Assembly (NCBI RefSeq): GCF_002735645.1
Contig: NZ_PDZG01000039.1
Span: 1-47,435, forward strand
DNA: 47,435 nucleotides
From: Iodobacter sp. BJB302
GTDB lineage: Bacteria; Pseudomonadota; Gammaproteobacteria; Burkholderiales; Chitinibacteraceae
Direction: 5' to 3'
The notes beneath the pieces are model-generated. The model had not been told where the DNA came from, searched no databases, and saw only the letters and a list, made by a program, of their open reading frames with translations. Positions within the stretch are counted from its first letter, which is position 1, and each line of letters opens with the position of its first letter. Position numbers and translations under genes: made by a program. Shown piece by piece: positions 19,459-29,630 of the stretch.

Positions 19459-19665
19459 TAAGAGCGTCTCTTGAGTGATTTTTTTGTTATTTCCTTTTAC
19501 AGCTTAGGTTAGTCTTGAAAAGGTTCAAGTTACTTGTAATTTAATGTCAATTTAAAGGTATGTTTTTAATTGGAAATTGGTTATTTTTTGTTTTTTTATT
19601 GTAAGAATAATTGAGAGGTCTTTGATGTGTCTTATCCGTTTCTGAAACTGCAAAGGTTTAAACGT

Positions 19666-19693
19666 AAAAAAACCCGGCAAGCCGGGTTTTTTT
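19666..19693. terminator. Terminator after lpdA
   Basis: An A7 run plus CCCGGC (19666-19678) pairs with GCCGGGTTTTTTT (19681-19693). It is a symmetrical hairpin with A and T tracts, so it can stop transcription both ways. It closes the aceE-aceF-lpdA operon on the minus strand, 15 bases after the lpdA stop. Confidence 0.9.
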
Positions 19694-19708
19694 ACTGCGC
19701 AAAAGAAA

Positions 19709-21490
19709 TTATTTCTTTTTTTGCGGAGGCAGATCAGTACATACGCCTTTAAATACTTCGGCGGCCATACCAATGGATTCACCCATGGTTGGGTGAGGGT
19801 GGATGGTTTTACCGATATCCACGGCATCACAACCCATTTCGATCGCAAGGCAGATTTCACCGATCATATCGCCAGCGTGCGGGCCAACAATCGCGCCGCC
19901 GATGATTTGCTTGGTGTCCTGATCAAAGATCAGCTTGGTAAAGCCTTCATCGCGGCCATTGGCAATCGCACGGCCAGAAGCTGCCCATGGGAATACGCCT
20001 TTACCGTAGTTGATGCCGTTTTTCTTGGCTTCATCTTCGGTCACGCCTACCCAGGCCACTTCAGGGTCGGTATAGGCCACGCCTGGAATCACGCGGGCAT
20101 CAAAGAAGGCTTTGTGATCCGCTGCATTTTCAGCGGCCACGTGTGCTTCGTGCACAGCTTTGTGCGCCAGCATAGGCTGGCCAACCAGATCGCCAATCGC
20201 AAAAATATGCGGCACATTGGTGCGCATTTGCTTGTCGACCGGGATAAAGCCGCGATCAGTCACAATCACACCGGCGTTTTCTGCGCCCACTTTGCCGCCG
20301 TTAGGTACGCGGCCAGTGGCGTGCAGTACGAGGTCGTAGCATTGTGGTTCTTTCGGGGCGTTTTCGCCTTCGAAAGTCGCCCAGATGCCGTCTTCTTTGG
20401 CTTCCAGTGCAACGGTTTTGGTCTTGAGCATGATGTTGTCAAAGCGGTGGGCATTCCATTTTTCCCATACTTTAACCAGATCGCGATCCGCGCCCTGCAT
20501 CAGGCCGTCGAGCATCTCTACTACATCCAGGCGAGCGCCCAGTGTGGAGTAAACCGTACCCATTTCCAGACCAATAATCCCGCCGCCTAAAATCAGCATG
20601 CGTTTTGGCACGGCTTTCAGCTCCAGCGCGCCGGTTGAATCCACTACGCGTGGATCATTTGGCACGAAAGGCAGCTTAAATACGGAAGAGCCAGCGGCGA
20701 TAATCGCTTTCTGGAACTTGATGATTTTGGTCTCGCCAGTGACTTCTTTGCCTTCACCGGTAGTGATTTGCACTTCCAGATGATGCGGGTCAATAAAGCG
20801 GCCAATACCGCGCACGAATTCCACTTTACGTGCCTTGGCCATACCCGCCAGACCGGTGGTGAGCTTGCCAATGACTTTTTCTTTAAAGCCGCGCAGTGCG
20901 TCGATATCGACTTCTGGCTCGCCAAATTTAATCCCGTTGGCTGCCAGGTGTTTTACTTCGTCAATCACCGCTGCATTGTGCAGCAGGGCTTTAGAAGGAA
21001 TACAACCTACATTCAGACACACACCGCCAAGCTTTGAGAAACGCTCAACCACGATGGTTTTCATGCCAAGGTCAGCAGAGCGGAAAGCCGCAGAGTAACC
21101 ACCAGGGCCACCACCGAGCACGACCATTTCGCATTCGTAGTCGGCAGCGCCGCTGTGGCTGCCAGCGACAGGAGCGGCTTGTGGTGCAGGGGCTGGCGCA
21201 GCTGCGGCCGGGCTTGGAGCCGCGGCCGGAGTTGCTGCTGCGCTGGCGGCAACCTCCAGAATCACTAGCAGGCTGCCTTCGGATACTTTGCCTCCCACGG
21301 CGACTTTCACTTCTTTAATCACACCGGCGTGGGTAGAAGGCACTTCCATTGTTGCTTTATCGGTTTCCAGCGCAATCAAGGACTCTTCAACGGCCACTGT
21401 GTCGCCGACTTTTACGAAGACTTCGATGATATCCACATTGTCATGGCCACCGATATCGGGGACTTTAATTTCGATTAGATTGCTCATCAT
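19709..21490 (-). CDS. lpdA: Dihydrolipoyl dehydrogenase (E3) with N-terminal lipoyl domain
   Basis: This 593-aa protein is longer than the usual 470-aa E3 because it carries its own lipoyl domain (about 1-80; lipoyl-lysine in [15 protein letters not shown]) and an Ala/Pro linker (about 82-110). The flavoprotein part has [11 protein letters not shown] (FAD), the redox disulfide [13 protein letters not shown], the NAD motif [10 protein letters not shown] and the C-terminal HPHPT with the catalytic base His. It reoxidises dihydrolipoamide using NAD+. Lipoyl-E3 fusions are known in Neisseria and other betaproteobacteria. It is the last gene after aceE and aceF. Confidence 0.96.
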   Translation of the reverse strand: MMSNLIEIKVPDIGGHDNVDIIEVFVKVGDTVAVEESLIALETDKATMEVPSTHAGVIKEVKVAVGGKVSEGSLLVILEVAASAAATPAAAPSPAAAAPAPAPQAAPVAGSHSGAADYECEMVVLGGGPGGYSAAFRSADLGMKTIVVERFSKLGGVCLNVGCIPSKALLHNAAVIDEVKHLAANGIKFGEPEVDIDALRGFKEKVIGKLTTGLAGMAKARKVEFVRGIGRFIDPHHLEVQITTGEGKEVTGETKIIKFQKAIIAAGSSVFKLPFVPNDPRVVDSTGALELKAVPKRMLILGGGIIGLEMGTVYSTLGARLDVVEMLDGLMQGADRDLVKVWEKWNAHRFDNIMLKTKTVALEAKEDGIWATFEGENAPKEPQCYDLVLHATGRVPNGGKVGAENAGVIVTDRGFIPVDKQMRTNVPHIFAIGDLVGQPMLAHKAVHEAHVAAENAADHKAFFDARVIPGVAYTDPEVAWVGVTEDEAKKNGINYGKGVFPWAASGRAIANGRDEGFTKLIFDQDTKQIIGGAIVGPHAGDMIGEICLAIEMGCDAVDIGKTIHPHPTMGESIGMAAEVFKGVCTDLPPQKKK

Positions 21491-21549
21491 TTATTCCATT
21501 AATGGTAGTAAGTGCATCGCAAGCTGGCTCACAGACTACAAAAGGATTG

Positions 21550-21606
21550 AAAACCCAGACCTTGAACCACGGAGGACACAGAGGACACGGAGTTTCACGG
21601 AGAAAA
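21550..21606 (+). repeat. 57-bp dispersed repeat, copy B
   Basis: Starts AAAACCCAGACC and ends CACGGAGAAAA, with internal CACGGAGGACACAGAGGACA blocks. Same family and length as copy A (2969-3025). It forms an inverted pair with copy C, separated by 12 bases, inside the aceF-lpdA gap. Confidence 0.85.
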
Positions 21607-21618
21607 ACTAAGTGAGGG

Positions 21619-21674
21619 TTTTCTCCGTGTTGCTCCGTGTTCTCCTTAACTCCGTGTTTTAAGATTTGGGTTTT
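21619..21674 (-). repeat. 57-bp dispersed repeat, copy C (inverted)
   Basis: Reading the minus strand gives AAAACCCAAATC...CACGGAGAAAA, a close match to copies A and B. With copy B it can fold the aceF-lpdA intercistronic RNA into a stem of about 55 bp with interruptions. Confidence 0.85.
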
Positions 21675-21698
21675 AGCATTAAATTTTTAAGCTGAGGC

Positions 21699-23339
21699 TT
21701 ACAACACCAAGCGGCGGATGTCGCTTAGGAGTTTGCCTAGTTGCACGGTGAAGCGGCCAGCCAGTGCGCCGTCGATCACGCGGTGATCGAAAGAGAGCGA
21801 CAATGGGCACATCAGGCGTGGCACAAATTCTTTGCCATTCCAGATCGGCTTGATTTGAGATTTGCACACGCCAAGAATCGCCACTTCCGGTGCGTTGACG
21901 ATAGGCGTGAAGCTGGTGCCACCAATGCCGCCAAGGCTGGAAATGGTAAAGGTTGCGCCTTGCATATCGGTAGGCTTGAGCTTGCCTTCACGCGCCAGGG
22001 CGGAAAGCTCGGTCAATTCTTTGGCGATTTGCTTGAGGCCTTTTTGATCGGCGTTTTTAATCACCGGTACAACCAGACCATTTGGCGTGTCTGCCGCAAA
22101 ACCGATATTGTAGTACTGCTTCAATACCAGATTATCGCCATCGAGGCTCGCATTCACGGTTGGGAAGGCTTTCAGCACTTCGGCAGCGGCTTTAATGATA
22201 AAGGCCAGTGGCGAGAGTTTAAGGCCTGATTTTTCCCACTCTTTACCGATGGATTTGCGGAATTCTTCCAGCTCGGTGATATCGCACTCGTCGTTAAATG
22301 TAACGTGTGGGATAACAACCCAGTTGCGATGCAGGTTGGCGCCAGAGAGCTTCTGGATGCGGGTCAGCGGCTTGGTTTCGATCGGGCCAAACTTGGCAAA
22401 ATCAACTTTTGGCCATGGCAGTAGATCCAGACCAGAACCCGTACCTACGGCGGCAGCGGCCGCATTTGGCGCTGCGACTGCGCCGCTCATGATGGATTTC
22501 ACATAGGCTTGCACATCGCCATGCAAAATGCGGCCTTTAGGACCGGTACCGTTAACCAGGCTCAGGTCAACGCCTAATTCACGGGCAAAGCTGCGAATCG
22601 AAGGCGAGGCGTGGGCTTTTTTGAAGCCTGCTTCGTTGATGGTACGCGGAGCCGCTGCGGCTGCTACAGGGGCAGGCGCTGCTGCGGGTACCGGAGCTGC
22701 AGCAACAGGCGCTGGTGCAGGGGCTGCAACGGCTGCTGCCACTGGAGCCGCTGTTGATGCGGTACCTTTCAGTACCAGAATCAGGCCGCCTTCGCTGATT
22801 TTATCGCCCACTTTCAGGGAGATGCTTTCAACGACGCCCGCTTCCGGCGATGGCACTTCCATAGACGCTTTATCGGTTTCCAGTGTGATCAGTGATTGTT
22901 CTTTCTCAACCACATCGCCCACTTTTACAAATACTTCAATCACGTCAACTGCATCGTGGCCACCGATGTCCGGTACGCGCACTTCAATGCTGCTGGCCAC
23001 GCTGGCGGCTGCCGGCGCTGCAACCGGCGCAGCGGCAGGTGCCGCTGCCGGAGCCGCTGCCGGAGCCGCCGCTGCAGGCGCTGCTGTGCTGGCGGTGTCG
23101 GCTGCTTCCAGCAGTAAAACGATGCTGCCTTCAGAGGCTTTATCGCCAATTTTAATCTTCATTTCTTTTACTACACCGGCGTGGGTCGATGGCACTTCCA
23201 TCGTCGCTTTGTCGGTTTCTAATGTAATGAGCGATTGCTCTACTTCAATGGTGTCGCCAGCTTTTACAAAAACCTCGATCACTTCAACGCCCTCGTGGCC
23301 GCCGATGTCGGGGATCTTTACTTCAATCAATGTGCTCAT
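21699..23339 (-). CDS. aceF: Pyruvate dehydrogenase E2, dihydrolipoamide acetyltransferase
   Basis: This 546-aa protein starts [17 protein letters not shown] at 23339; a longer frame reaches 23429 but its extra residues do not resemble the family. Two lipoyl domains (about 1-78 with [15 protein letters not shown], and about 115-195 with [15 protein letters not shown]) are joined by Ala/Pro linkers. A peripheral-subunit-binding domain (about 250-290, [19 protein letters not shown]) and the catalytic core with [13 protein letters not shown] follow. It transfers acetyl groups from E1 to CoA. GGA lies upstream of the start. It lies 102 bp downstream of aceE. Confidence 0.96.
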   Translation of the reverse strand: MSTLIEVKIPDIGGHEGVEVIEVFVKAGDTIEVEQSLITLETDKATMEVPSTHAGVVKEMKIKIGDKASEGSIVLLLEAADTASTAAPAAAAPAAAPAAAPAAAPVAAPAAASVASSIEVRVPDIGGHDAVDVIEVFVKVGDVVEKEQSLITLETDKASMEVPSPEAGVVESISLKVGDKISEGGLILVLKGTASTAAPVAAAVAAPAPAPVAAAPVPAAAPAPVAAAAAPRTINEAGFKKAHASPSIRSFARELGVDLSLVNGTGPKGRILHGDVQAYVKSIMSGAVAAPNAAAAAVGTGSGLDLLPWPKVDFAKFGPIETKPLTRIQKLSGANLHRNWVVIPHVTFNDECDITELEEFRKSIGKEWEKSGLKLSPLAFIIKAAAEVLKAFPTVNASLDGDNLVLKQYYNIGFAADTPNGLVVPVIKNADQKGLKQIAKELTELSALAREGKLKPTDMQGATFTISSLGGIGGTSFTPIVNAPEVAILGVCKSQIKPIWNGKEFVPRLMCPLSLSFDHRVIDGALAGRFTVQLGKLLSDIRRLVL

Positions 23340-23441
23340 ATATACGAATCCTGTGAGGGGTATGGAGTGAGGAGGAGGGCGCTTGTCCCTCCCCGGTGCT
23401 TTGCCTTTCAGCCAGGTGCCTGAGGGCAAAGCCTCACTGCT

Positions 23442-26099
23442 TTACACGGTCCAAGGCGCTGGGCGATTTGCAATGCCGTACTTTTCGATGGCTTCCGCAA
23501 CTTTCGCTGCAGGAATTTTGCCTTCGTCAGCCAAGGCTTTCAGTGCAGCAACCGCTACGTGGAAGCGATCCACTTCAAAGAAGCTGCGCAATGCTTTACG
23601 TGAATCAGAGCGGCCATAGCCGTCACAACCCAGCACAACGTATTTAGCAGGAACGTATTCACGCACCTGATCTGCAAACGCACGTTTGTAATCGGTTGCC
23701 GCAATCACAGGGCCGGTACGGCCAGTCAGGCAGCTCGTAACATAAGGCACTTGCTGCGCTGCCAACGGGTTAAGCATATTGTGACGCTCAACCGCCATAC
23801 CATCACGGCGCAGTTCGTTAAAGCTTGGGCAAGACCAGATATCTGCATCCACGCCGAAATCGGCTTTCAGCAGCTCAGCCGCAGCAATTACTTCGCGGAA
23901 GATCGTGCCTGAACCCATTAACTGCACTTTCAGAGCAGCGTCTTTTGCGCCTTCCTGGAACATATACATACCGCGCAGGATGCCGGCTTCGGAGCCTTCT
24001 GGCATAGCCGGGTGGCTGTAGTTTTCATTCATTACTGACAGGTAGTAATAAATGTTTTCCTGGTTTTGATACATGCGGCGCATACCGTCCTGCACAATCA
24101 CCGCCAGCTCGTAAGCGAAGGTTGGATCGTAGGACACGCAGTTCGGGATAAATTCAGCAAACAGATGCCCATGACCATCCTGGTGCTGCAAGCCTTCGCC
24201 GTTTAGCGTGGTGCGGCCAGCCGTACCGCCCACTAAGAAGCCGCGAGCGCGTAAATCGCCCGCTGCCCATGCTAGGTCACCGATCCGTTGGAAACCAAAC
24301 ATGGAGTAGTAGATGTAGAACGGAATCATGGTCACGCCGTGGTTGGCGTAGGAGGTTGCCGCAGCAATCCAGTCGCTCATCGCACCTGCTTCGTTAATCC
24401 CTTCCTGCAATACCTGACCAGTTTTGGATTCCTTGTAGAACATCAGCTGGTCGGCATCTTGTGGCTCGTACAGCTGGCCCACGTGCGACCAAATACCCAG
24501 CTGACGGAACATGCCTTCCATACCAAAGGTGCGGGATTCATCCGGCACGATAGGCACGATGCGATTTCCGATTTTCTTGTCTTTCACCAGGGTGTTCAAG
24601 ATACGAACAAAGGCCATGGTAGTGGACATTTCACGCTCGCCAGTGCTGCCCAATAAGCCTTGCAGTGCATCCAAGCCTGGCACTTCGAGTGGCTCGTCAA
24701 CTGGCTTTCTGGATGGCACAAAGCCGCCCAGCGCCGCACGGCGTTCGTGCATATGCTTTAGCTCTTGGCTATCGTCAGCAGGACGGTAGAATTTGCAAGC
24801 AATCGCTTCTTCGTCGGTTAGCGGGATATTAAAGCGATCACGCAGGTAAAGCAGATCGGTATCGGACAACTTTTTGGTGTTGTGCGCGACGTTTTGTGAT
24901 TCGCCAGCCGCGCCTACGCCGAAACCTTTAACGGTTTTAACCAGCAATAGTGTTGGTTGGTTTTTGTGCTCAGAAGCGGCTTTATAGGCTGCGTATACTT
25001 TATAAAGATCGTTACCACCACGGGTCAGACGCCAGATATCGTCATCCGACATCGCTGAAACGAGGTCGAGCAACTCTGGGTAAGCACCGAAGAAGTGTTC
25101 ACGTACATAAGCGCCGTTTTTGGATTTGTAGGTCTGGTATTCACCATCGACTACTTCCATCATGCGTTTTTGCAGAAGGCCTTTTTTGTCCTGAGCAAGG
25201 ATGGCATCCCAGCCTGTGCCCCAGACTACCTTGATCACATTCCAGCCAGAGCCACGGAAGTCGCCTTCCAGCTCTTGAATGATTTTGCCATTACCGCGTA
25301 CAGGGCCATCAAGACGCTGTAAGTTGCAGTTAATCACAAAGATCAGATTGTCGAGCTTTTCACGGCCAGCGAGGGAAATTGCACCTAGCGATTCTGGCTC
25401 GTCCATTTCGCCATCGCCGCAGAAGCACCAAACTTTACGATCGCCTTTTTGCTTAAAACCACGATCGTCCAAGTACTTCATAAAGCGGGCTTGGTAAATG
25501 GCCATCAATGGGCCAAGACCCATCGATACCGTTGGGAACTGCCAGAAATCGGGCATTAACCAAGGGTGTGGATAAGACGATAAACCACCACCATCAACTT
25601 CACGGCGGAATTTATTCAGTTGCTCTTCAGTAATGCGGCCTTCAAGGAAGGCACGAGCATAAACGCCAGGTGCAGAATGACCTTGGAAGTAAACTAAGTC
25701 ACCACCGTGGTTTTCAGAAGGCGCATGCCAGAAATGATTCCAGCCGATATCGTATAAAGTGGCCGCGGAGGCAAATGAAGAAATATGGCCGCCTGGCTCT
25801 GCTTCATCACGATTAGCTTTAACCACCATGGCTGCTGCATTCCAGCGGGTGTAGGCCAGAATACGTTCTTCCAGATTAGGCTTACCTGGGTGCTTAGCTT
25901 GCAGGTGCGCTGGAATCGTATTGATATAGGCCGTGGTCGCGGTATACGGAATATTGACGCCGTCTTGGCGTGCATGATCTACAAGCTTTTCAACCAGGAA
26001 ATGGGCGCGCTCTGCGCCTTCTTTTTCGAGGACGCTATCGAGTGACTCTAGCCATTCTTGCGTTTCTTGGGGATCGAGGTCATGAAGCTGCTCTGCCAT
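23442..26099 (-). CDS. aceE: Pyruvate dehydrogenase E1 component (homodimeric type)
   Basis: An 885-aa, full-length AceE-type E1 that decarboxylates pyruvate with thiamine diphosphate and acetylates the E2 lipoyl groups. Visible landmarks are the ThDP motif beginning GDGEMDEPES (near 230), YQGHSAPGVYARAFLEG and the conserved GLQHQDGHGH. The ATG at 26099 follows an AGAGAGA ribosome site. It is the first gene of aceE-aceF-lpdA. Its leader (26100-26224) carries several inverted repeats. Confidence 0.97.
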   Translation of the reverse strand: MAEQLHDLDPQETQEWLESLDSVLEKEGAERAHFLVEKLVDHARQDGVNIPYTATTAYINTIPAHLQAKHPGKPNLEERILAYTRWNAAAMVVKANRDEAEPGGHISSFASAATLYDIGWNHFWHAPSENHGGDLVYFQGHSAPGVYARAFLEGRITEEQLNKFRREVDGGGLSSYPHPWLMPDFWQFPTVSMGLGPLMAIYQARFMKYLDDRGFKQKGDRKVWCFCGDGEMDEPESLGAISLAGREKLDNLIFVINCNLQRLDGPVRGNGKIIQELEGDFRGSGWNVIKVVWGTGWDAILAQDKKGLLQKRMMEVVDGEYQTYKSKNGAYVREHFFGAYPELLDLVSAMSDDDIWRLTRGGNDLYKVYAAYKAASEHKNQPTLLLVKTVKGFGVGAAGESQNVAHNTKKLSDTDLLYLRDRFNIPLTDEEAIACKFYRPADDSQELKHMHERRAALGGFVPSRKPVDEPLEVPGLDALQGLLGSTGEREMSTTMAFVRILNTLVKDKKIGNRIVPIVPDESRTFGMEGMFRQLGIWSHVGQLYEPQDADQLMFYKESKTGQVLQEGINEAGAMSDWIAAATSYANHGVTMIPFYIYYSMFGFQRIGDLAWAAGDLRARGFLVGGTAGRTTLNGEGLQHQDGHGHLFAEFIPNCVSYDPTFAYELAVIVQDGMRRMYQNQENIYYYLSVMNENYSHPAMPEGSEAGILRGMYMFQEGAKDAALKVQLMGSGTIFREVIAAAELLKADFGVDADIWSCPSFNELRRDGMAVERHNMLNPLAAQQVPYVTSCLTGRTGPVIAATDYKRAFADQVREYVPAKYVVLGCDGYGRSDSRKALRSFFEVDRFHVAVAALKALADEGKIPAAKVAEAIEKYGIANRPAPWTV

Positions 26100-26130
26100 T
26101 GGTCTCTCTACCTTGTGTGTGGGTTAATAA

Positions 26131-26193
26131 CTCCGCAGATTTTGATGCGGAGGCAGGCCGGTTGTGTGGACCAGCCTGCTTTAAAAGGCCTGC
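26131..26193 (-). promoter_or_regulatory. Structured leader of aceE with alternative hairpins
   Basis: CTCCGCA (26131-26137) pairs with TGCGGAG (26146-26152) immediately upstream of the aceE ribosome site. Next to it, GCAGGCCGG (26153-26161) can pair with either CCAGCCTGC (26171-26179) or GGCCTGC (26187-26193), but not both. The hairpin near the gene has no clear U-tract. Function is inferred only from structure. Confidence 0.4.
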
Positions 26194-26224
26194 ATTGTAA
26201 TAGGCATATAAAAATACATCCCGT

Positions 26225-27871
26225 TTAACGGGGGGTATTTCGCTTGTAATAATTCACCAGACCGTTGGTCGAAGCGTCATGGTTAGTGGTTAAACCTGGT
26301 GTAGTTAAATCAGCCTCAATCGCTTTTGCCAATTGTTTGCCTAATTCAACACCCCATTGGTCATAGGAATTAATATTCCAGACCGTGCCTTGTACGAATA
26401 CTTTATGCTCGTACAAAGCAATCAGTGCACCTAAACGCCGCGGTGATAAACGCTGCATTAAGATGGTATTGGTCGGGCGATTACCTTCAAATACTTTATG
26501 CGGAACTAAAGCATCCTGTTCTTCGCCGGTAATACCCTGTGCATCTAATTCTGCGCGAACTTCCGATTCATTTTTGCCGCGTAAAAACGCTTCTGTCTGG
26601 GCAAATACATTCGCCATCAGAATGGTATTGTGCGGTTCAGGAATATCCGGATGTTCTATTGTGGCAATAAAATCGACGGGTACGATTTGGCTGCCCTGAT
26701 GTAATAGCTGGTAATACGCGTGTTGGCCGTTAATACCGGTATCGCCCCATACAACAGGCCCGGTGCGATAATTCACGCGTTTTCCATTCAAATCAACCGT
26801 TTTACCGTTTGATTCCATATCCAGCTGTTGCAAATACGCAGGGAAGCGATAAAGCGATTGGTTATAGGGTGAAATAAGCTGGGTGGATGCGCCAAAGAAA
26901 TTAACGTACCAAACCCCAAGCATCCCCATTATCACCGGCAAATTCTGCTCTAAGGGCTTGCTGCAGAAATGTTGATCCATGGTATATGCACCATGCAAAA
27001 GATCCTGGTAATTGTGTTTACCCAGATAAATTGCAATCGGCAAACCAATGGCACTCCACAGGCTGTAGCGGCCACCTACCCAATCCCAGAATTCAAACAT
27101 ATTTTCAATATCAATACCGAATTCACTGACAGCTTTGGCATTGGTTGAAACGGCCACAAAATGCTTGGCAATATGTTTTTCATCACCCGAAGCTTTTACA
27201 AACCATGCGCGTGATGTGCGGGCATTGGTCAGCGTTTCCTGGGTGGTAAATGTTTTGGAAGAAATAATAAAGAGCGTTGTTTCCGGATTAAGTTCTGCCA
27301 GTGTGGATACAACCTGGTCGCCATCAACGGTGGAAACAAAATGCATTTTCAGGCGTTTGTGGCCGTAATCTTTCAGCGCCTGACAAACCATCAGCGGGCC
27401 CAGATCCGAGCCGCCAATACCGATGTTTACAATATCGGTAATCGCCTTGCCGGTGTAACCCAGCCATTCACCCGAGCGGACTTTATCCGAGAAAACGCCG
27501 ATTTTATCTTTAACGGCATTCACTTTAGGCATGACATCTTCGCCATCCACAATCAATGGATGCTTATCCAGATTGCGCAGCGCAGTGTGCAATACGGCAC
27601 GGTTTTCTGTGGTATTGATTTTCTGGCCAGCAAACATGGCTTTGATGCGCTCTTGCAGGCCGGATTGTCGGGCCAGATCCATCAGCAAAGTCATGGTTTT
27701 TGCTGTGATGCGGTTTTTTGAGTAATCAAAAAACAGGCCGCCTGATTCAAGTGAAAACTTTTCAAAGCGCTGTGGATCGTCCTTAAACAGATCGCGCAGA
27801 TGCAAAGAAGACACTTCATTGAAATGTTCTTCTAAAGCAAGCCAGGCTGGTGTTTGTGTCAGGTTTTGCAT
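26225..27871 (-). CDS. pgi: Glucose-6-phosphate isomerase
   Basis: This 548-aa protein has the two PGI signatures: [15 protein letters not shown], and [21 protein letters not shown] near the C-terminus. The length is normal. It interconverts glucose-6-phosphate and fructose-6-phosphate, and in a cell using the Entner-Doudoroff route it would recycle fructose-6-phosphate or feed biosynthesis. It follows hexR by 21 bp and is probably cotranscribed with zwf-pgl-hexR. A short CCCGT-TTA-ACGGG palindrome spans its stop codon (26220-26232) and may assist termination before aceE. Confidence 0.97.
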   Translation of the reverse strand: MQNLTQTPAWLALEEHFNEVSSLHLRDLFKDDPQRFEKFSLESGGLFFDYSKNRITAKTMTLLMDLARQSGLQERIKAMFAGQKINTTENRAVLHTALRNLDKHPLIVDGEDVMPKVNAVKDKIGVFSDKVRSGEWLGYTGKAITDIVNIGIGGSDLGPLMVCQALKDYGHKRLKMHFVSTVDGDQVVSTLAELNPETTLFIISSKTFTTQETLTNARTSRAWFVKASGDEKHIAKHFVAVSTNAKAVSEFGIDIENMFEFWDWVGGRYSLWSAIGLPIAIYLGKHNYQDLLHGAYTMDQHFCSKPLEQNLPVIMGMLGVWYVNFFGASTQLISPYNQSLYRFPAYLQQLDMESNGKTVDLNGKRVNYRTGPVVWGDTGINGQHAYYQLLHQGSQIVPVDFIATIEHPDIPEPHNTILMANVFAQTEAFLRGKNESEVRAELDAQGITGEEQDALVPHKVFEGNRPTNTILMQRLSPRRLGALIALYEHKVFVQGTVWNINSYDQWGVELGKQLAKAIEADLTTPGLTTNHDASTNGLVNYYKRNTPR

Positions 27872-27892
27872 GTGTGGATAAGTCCTTAAAAA

Positions 27893-28744
27893 TCAGCTGT
27901 AGTTGTCATGACCACGAACACGCTTTTCTTTGAGGCTGCGCTTCATTTTTTCGAGTTGGTCTATGAGTTCTGGTCCGCGCCTGAGTGCTACACCGACGGC
28001 AAGTACGTCAATAATCACCAGATGCACAATTCGGGTAATCATTGGGGTGTAAAGATCAGGATCTTCCATCGTGTCGGCAAAAAGGCAGAGCGAGCAACGC
28101 TTGGCCAGCGGTGATTTGGAATGGGTAATCCCAATCACATCGGCCCCGGCATCGCGGGCAATTTCTACTGAGCGCAATAAATCGAGCGTGCGGCCCGAGT
28201 TGGAAATAGCAACAACGGCGTCCCCCGGCCCTAGCATGGATGCACTCATGCCGTGCATATGCGGGTCGGTATAGGACACGGTAGGCACACCTAAGCGGAA
28301 AAACTTATTCTGTGCGTCTATTGCGACGGCGCCCGATTGTCCCTGCCCATAGACTTCAATTTTTTTGGCATTCGACATGATCGTAATGGCACGCTCCAGT
28401 ACTTCGGTGTCGAGCTCATTACGGCAGCGCAGCAGGTGCGAAATATTGTTGTCGAATAATTTACGCGCCAAATCATGTGCTGAATCATCCGTGCTCACCA
28501 TCGAGTGCACATAGGGCACGCCGGATACCAAGCTGCGTGTAAGGCGCAGCTTGAAATCCTGCAAGCCAGAGCAGTTGAGTGAGCGGCAAAAACGAATCAC
28601 GGTAGGCTGTGAAACAAGCGCTAAGTCGGCAATTTGCGCAATCGGAGCATTGGCAACCAGATTAGGTTGTTCAATAACCAGCTCTGCCACTTTTCGTTCT
28701 GATTTGCTGAGGCTATCGAGTGCGGCCTTGATACGTTCGAGCAT
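27893..28744 (-). CDS. hexR: HexR, RpiR-family transcriptional regulator of hexose catabolism
   Basis: A 283-aa protein with an N-terminal RpiR helix-turn-helix (1-77, LVSQPTVIRFCRSLNCSGLQDFK) and a C-terminal SIS sugar-phosphate domain (about 120-250, GQGSGAVA-like loop and AISNSGRTLDLLRS). In characterised proteobacteria HexR binds operators of zwf, edd, pgi and gap and is released by KDPG. Two matching palindromes lie in the zwf/edd intergenic region here. It sits between pgl and pgi in the operon it probably controls. Confidence 0.93.
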   Translation of the reverse strand: MLERIKAALDSLSKSERKVAELVIEQPNLVANAPIAQIADLALVSQPTVIRFCRSLNCSGLQDFKLRLTRSLVSGVPYVHSMVSTDDSAHDLARKLFDNNISHLLRCRNELDTEVLERAITIMSNAKKIEVYGQGQSGAVAIDAQNKFFRLGVPTVSYTDPHMHGMSASMLGPGDAVVAISNSGRTLDLLRSVEIARDAGADVIGITHSKSPLAKRCSLCLFADTMEDPDLYTPMITRIVHLVIIDVLAVGVALRRGPELIDQLEKMKRSLKEKRVRGHDNYS

Positions 28745-28799
28745 GTCTTTTTCTCACTCAAACACGAGTTTTATGGGGGTGAAGCCCTTGTGTAAAATC

Positions 28800-28826
28800 T
28801 TCCCGGCTGTGAATACCGGCCGGGAA
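28800..28826 (-). terminator. Hairpin between pgl and hexR (weak terminator or attenuator)
   Basis: TTCCCGGC (28800-28807) pairs with GCCGGGAA (28819-28826) around an 11-nt loop. On the minus strand it is followed by GATTTTACAC, a poor U-tract. It lies in the 120-bp pgl-hexR gap, where Neisseria has glk, and may reduce readthrough into hexR. Confidence 0.45.
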
Positions 28827-28864
28827 AATTTTGCAAAAGCGCTTAGGTAGTTGAAGCATCCGAA

Positions 28865-29566
28865 TCAGGCTGCCCAGAACAAGTGTTTGGCGCTTTCTGC
28901 CTTATCCAGAACACGGCGGATAGGGTATTGCTCTGTAAGTGGTTTTTGTTCAGAGAGTGCCACTTGCAATAATGCTTTTTTACTCTCGCCAGTGATATGT
29001 ACGATTACCGACCGCGCTTTGGCAAGCGTAGGCAGGGTGAGCGTAATGCGCTGATGCGGCGCTGCCGGAGGGGTGATGGCTGCACACAGGGCACTGGATA
29101 CACAGGCGCTTTCAAGCTCTGCAGCGTTGGGGAAAAGCGATGCGGTATGGCCATCATCTCCCATGCCCAAAATCAGTACATCCAGTGGCGAGGGCAGTGC
29201 AGCGAGGCGCGCTTCGATGCTTGGCTGGCCTTCATGGGCGGAGCTGGCATCCGACACTTGCGAAATAAAAGTCGCTTTGGCAGCCTTATCCTGCAGCAGG
29301 TTTTCACGCGTCAGGCGTTCATTGCTATCAGCATGGTCGGGAGCAACCCAGCGCTCATCCGCTAAGGTAACGATGACTTTTGACCAGTCTAATTCTTTTA
29401 CGCGCAGCGCTTTAAACATGCCTGCCGGTGTTCTGCCTCCTGAGACAGCAATCCCCGCCTGGCCGCGTGCAGCAATGGCAGTGCTTAATTGCTCAGCAAT
29501 AAAATCTGCCAGTTGATGATCTAATTCGTCTTTGGATGAACATTCGTGCCATGACAGTGATGACAT
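28865..29566 (-). CDS. pgl: 6-phosphogluconolactonase
   Basis: A 233-aa protein of the DevB/Pgl (glucosamine-6-phosphate isomerase-like) family. Landmarks are AVSGGRTPAGMFKAL, the DERWVAPDHADSNERL active-site region and GMGDDGHTASLFP. It hydrolyses 6-phosphogluconolactone from Zwf to 6-phosphogluconate. It sits 64 bp downstream of zwf with a hairpin in between. Confidence 0.94.
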   Translation of the reverse strand: MSSLSWHECSSKDELDHQLADFIAEQLSTAIAARGQAGIAVSGGRTPAGMFKALRVKELDWSKVIVTLADERWVAPDHADSNERLTRENLLQDKAAKATFISQVSDASSAHEGQPSIEARLAALPSPLDVLILGMGDDGHTASLFPNAAELESACVSSALCAAITPPAAPHQRITLTLPTLAKARSVIVHITGESKKALLQVALSEQKPLTEQYPIRRVLDKAESAKHLFWAA

Positions 29567-29590
29567 GCTTTACCTCATGATAATGAAAGA

Positions 29591-29612
29591 GCGGGCCAGA
29601 AAACTGGCCCGC
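29591..29612 (-). promoter_or_regulatory. Intercistronic hairpin between zwf and pgl
   Basis: GCGGGCCAG (29591-29599) pairs perfectly with CTGGCCCGC (29604-29612) around AAAA. Only a short pyrimidine run follows on the minus strand, so it is more likely to be an mRNA-stabilising or attenuating hairpin than a full terminator. Confidence 0.5.
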
Positions 29613-29630
29613 CTGATTCAAATACTTGAT

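Noticed and set aside
19721-20590. 289-codon plus-strand frame antisense to lpdA
   Set aside because: Shadow of a highly conserved coding sequence on the other strand; no family resemblance.
22528-23370. 280-codon plus-strand frame antisense to aceF
   Set aside because: Ala/Gly/Thr-rich mirror of the Ala-Pro linkers and lipoyl domains of AceF.
28745-28864. HexR operator upstream of hexR
   Set aside because: Only loose half-matches are present; no palindrome comparable to the two zwf/edd sites.
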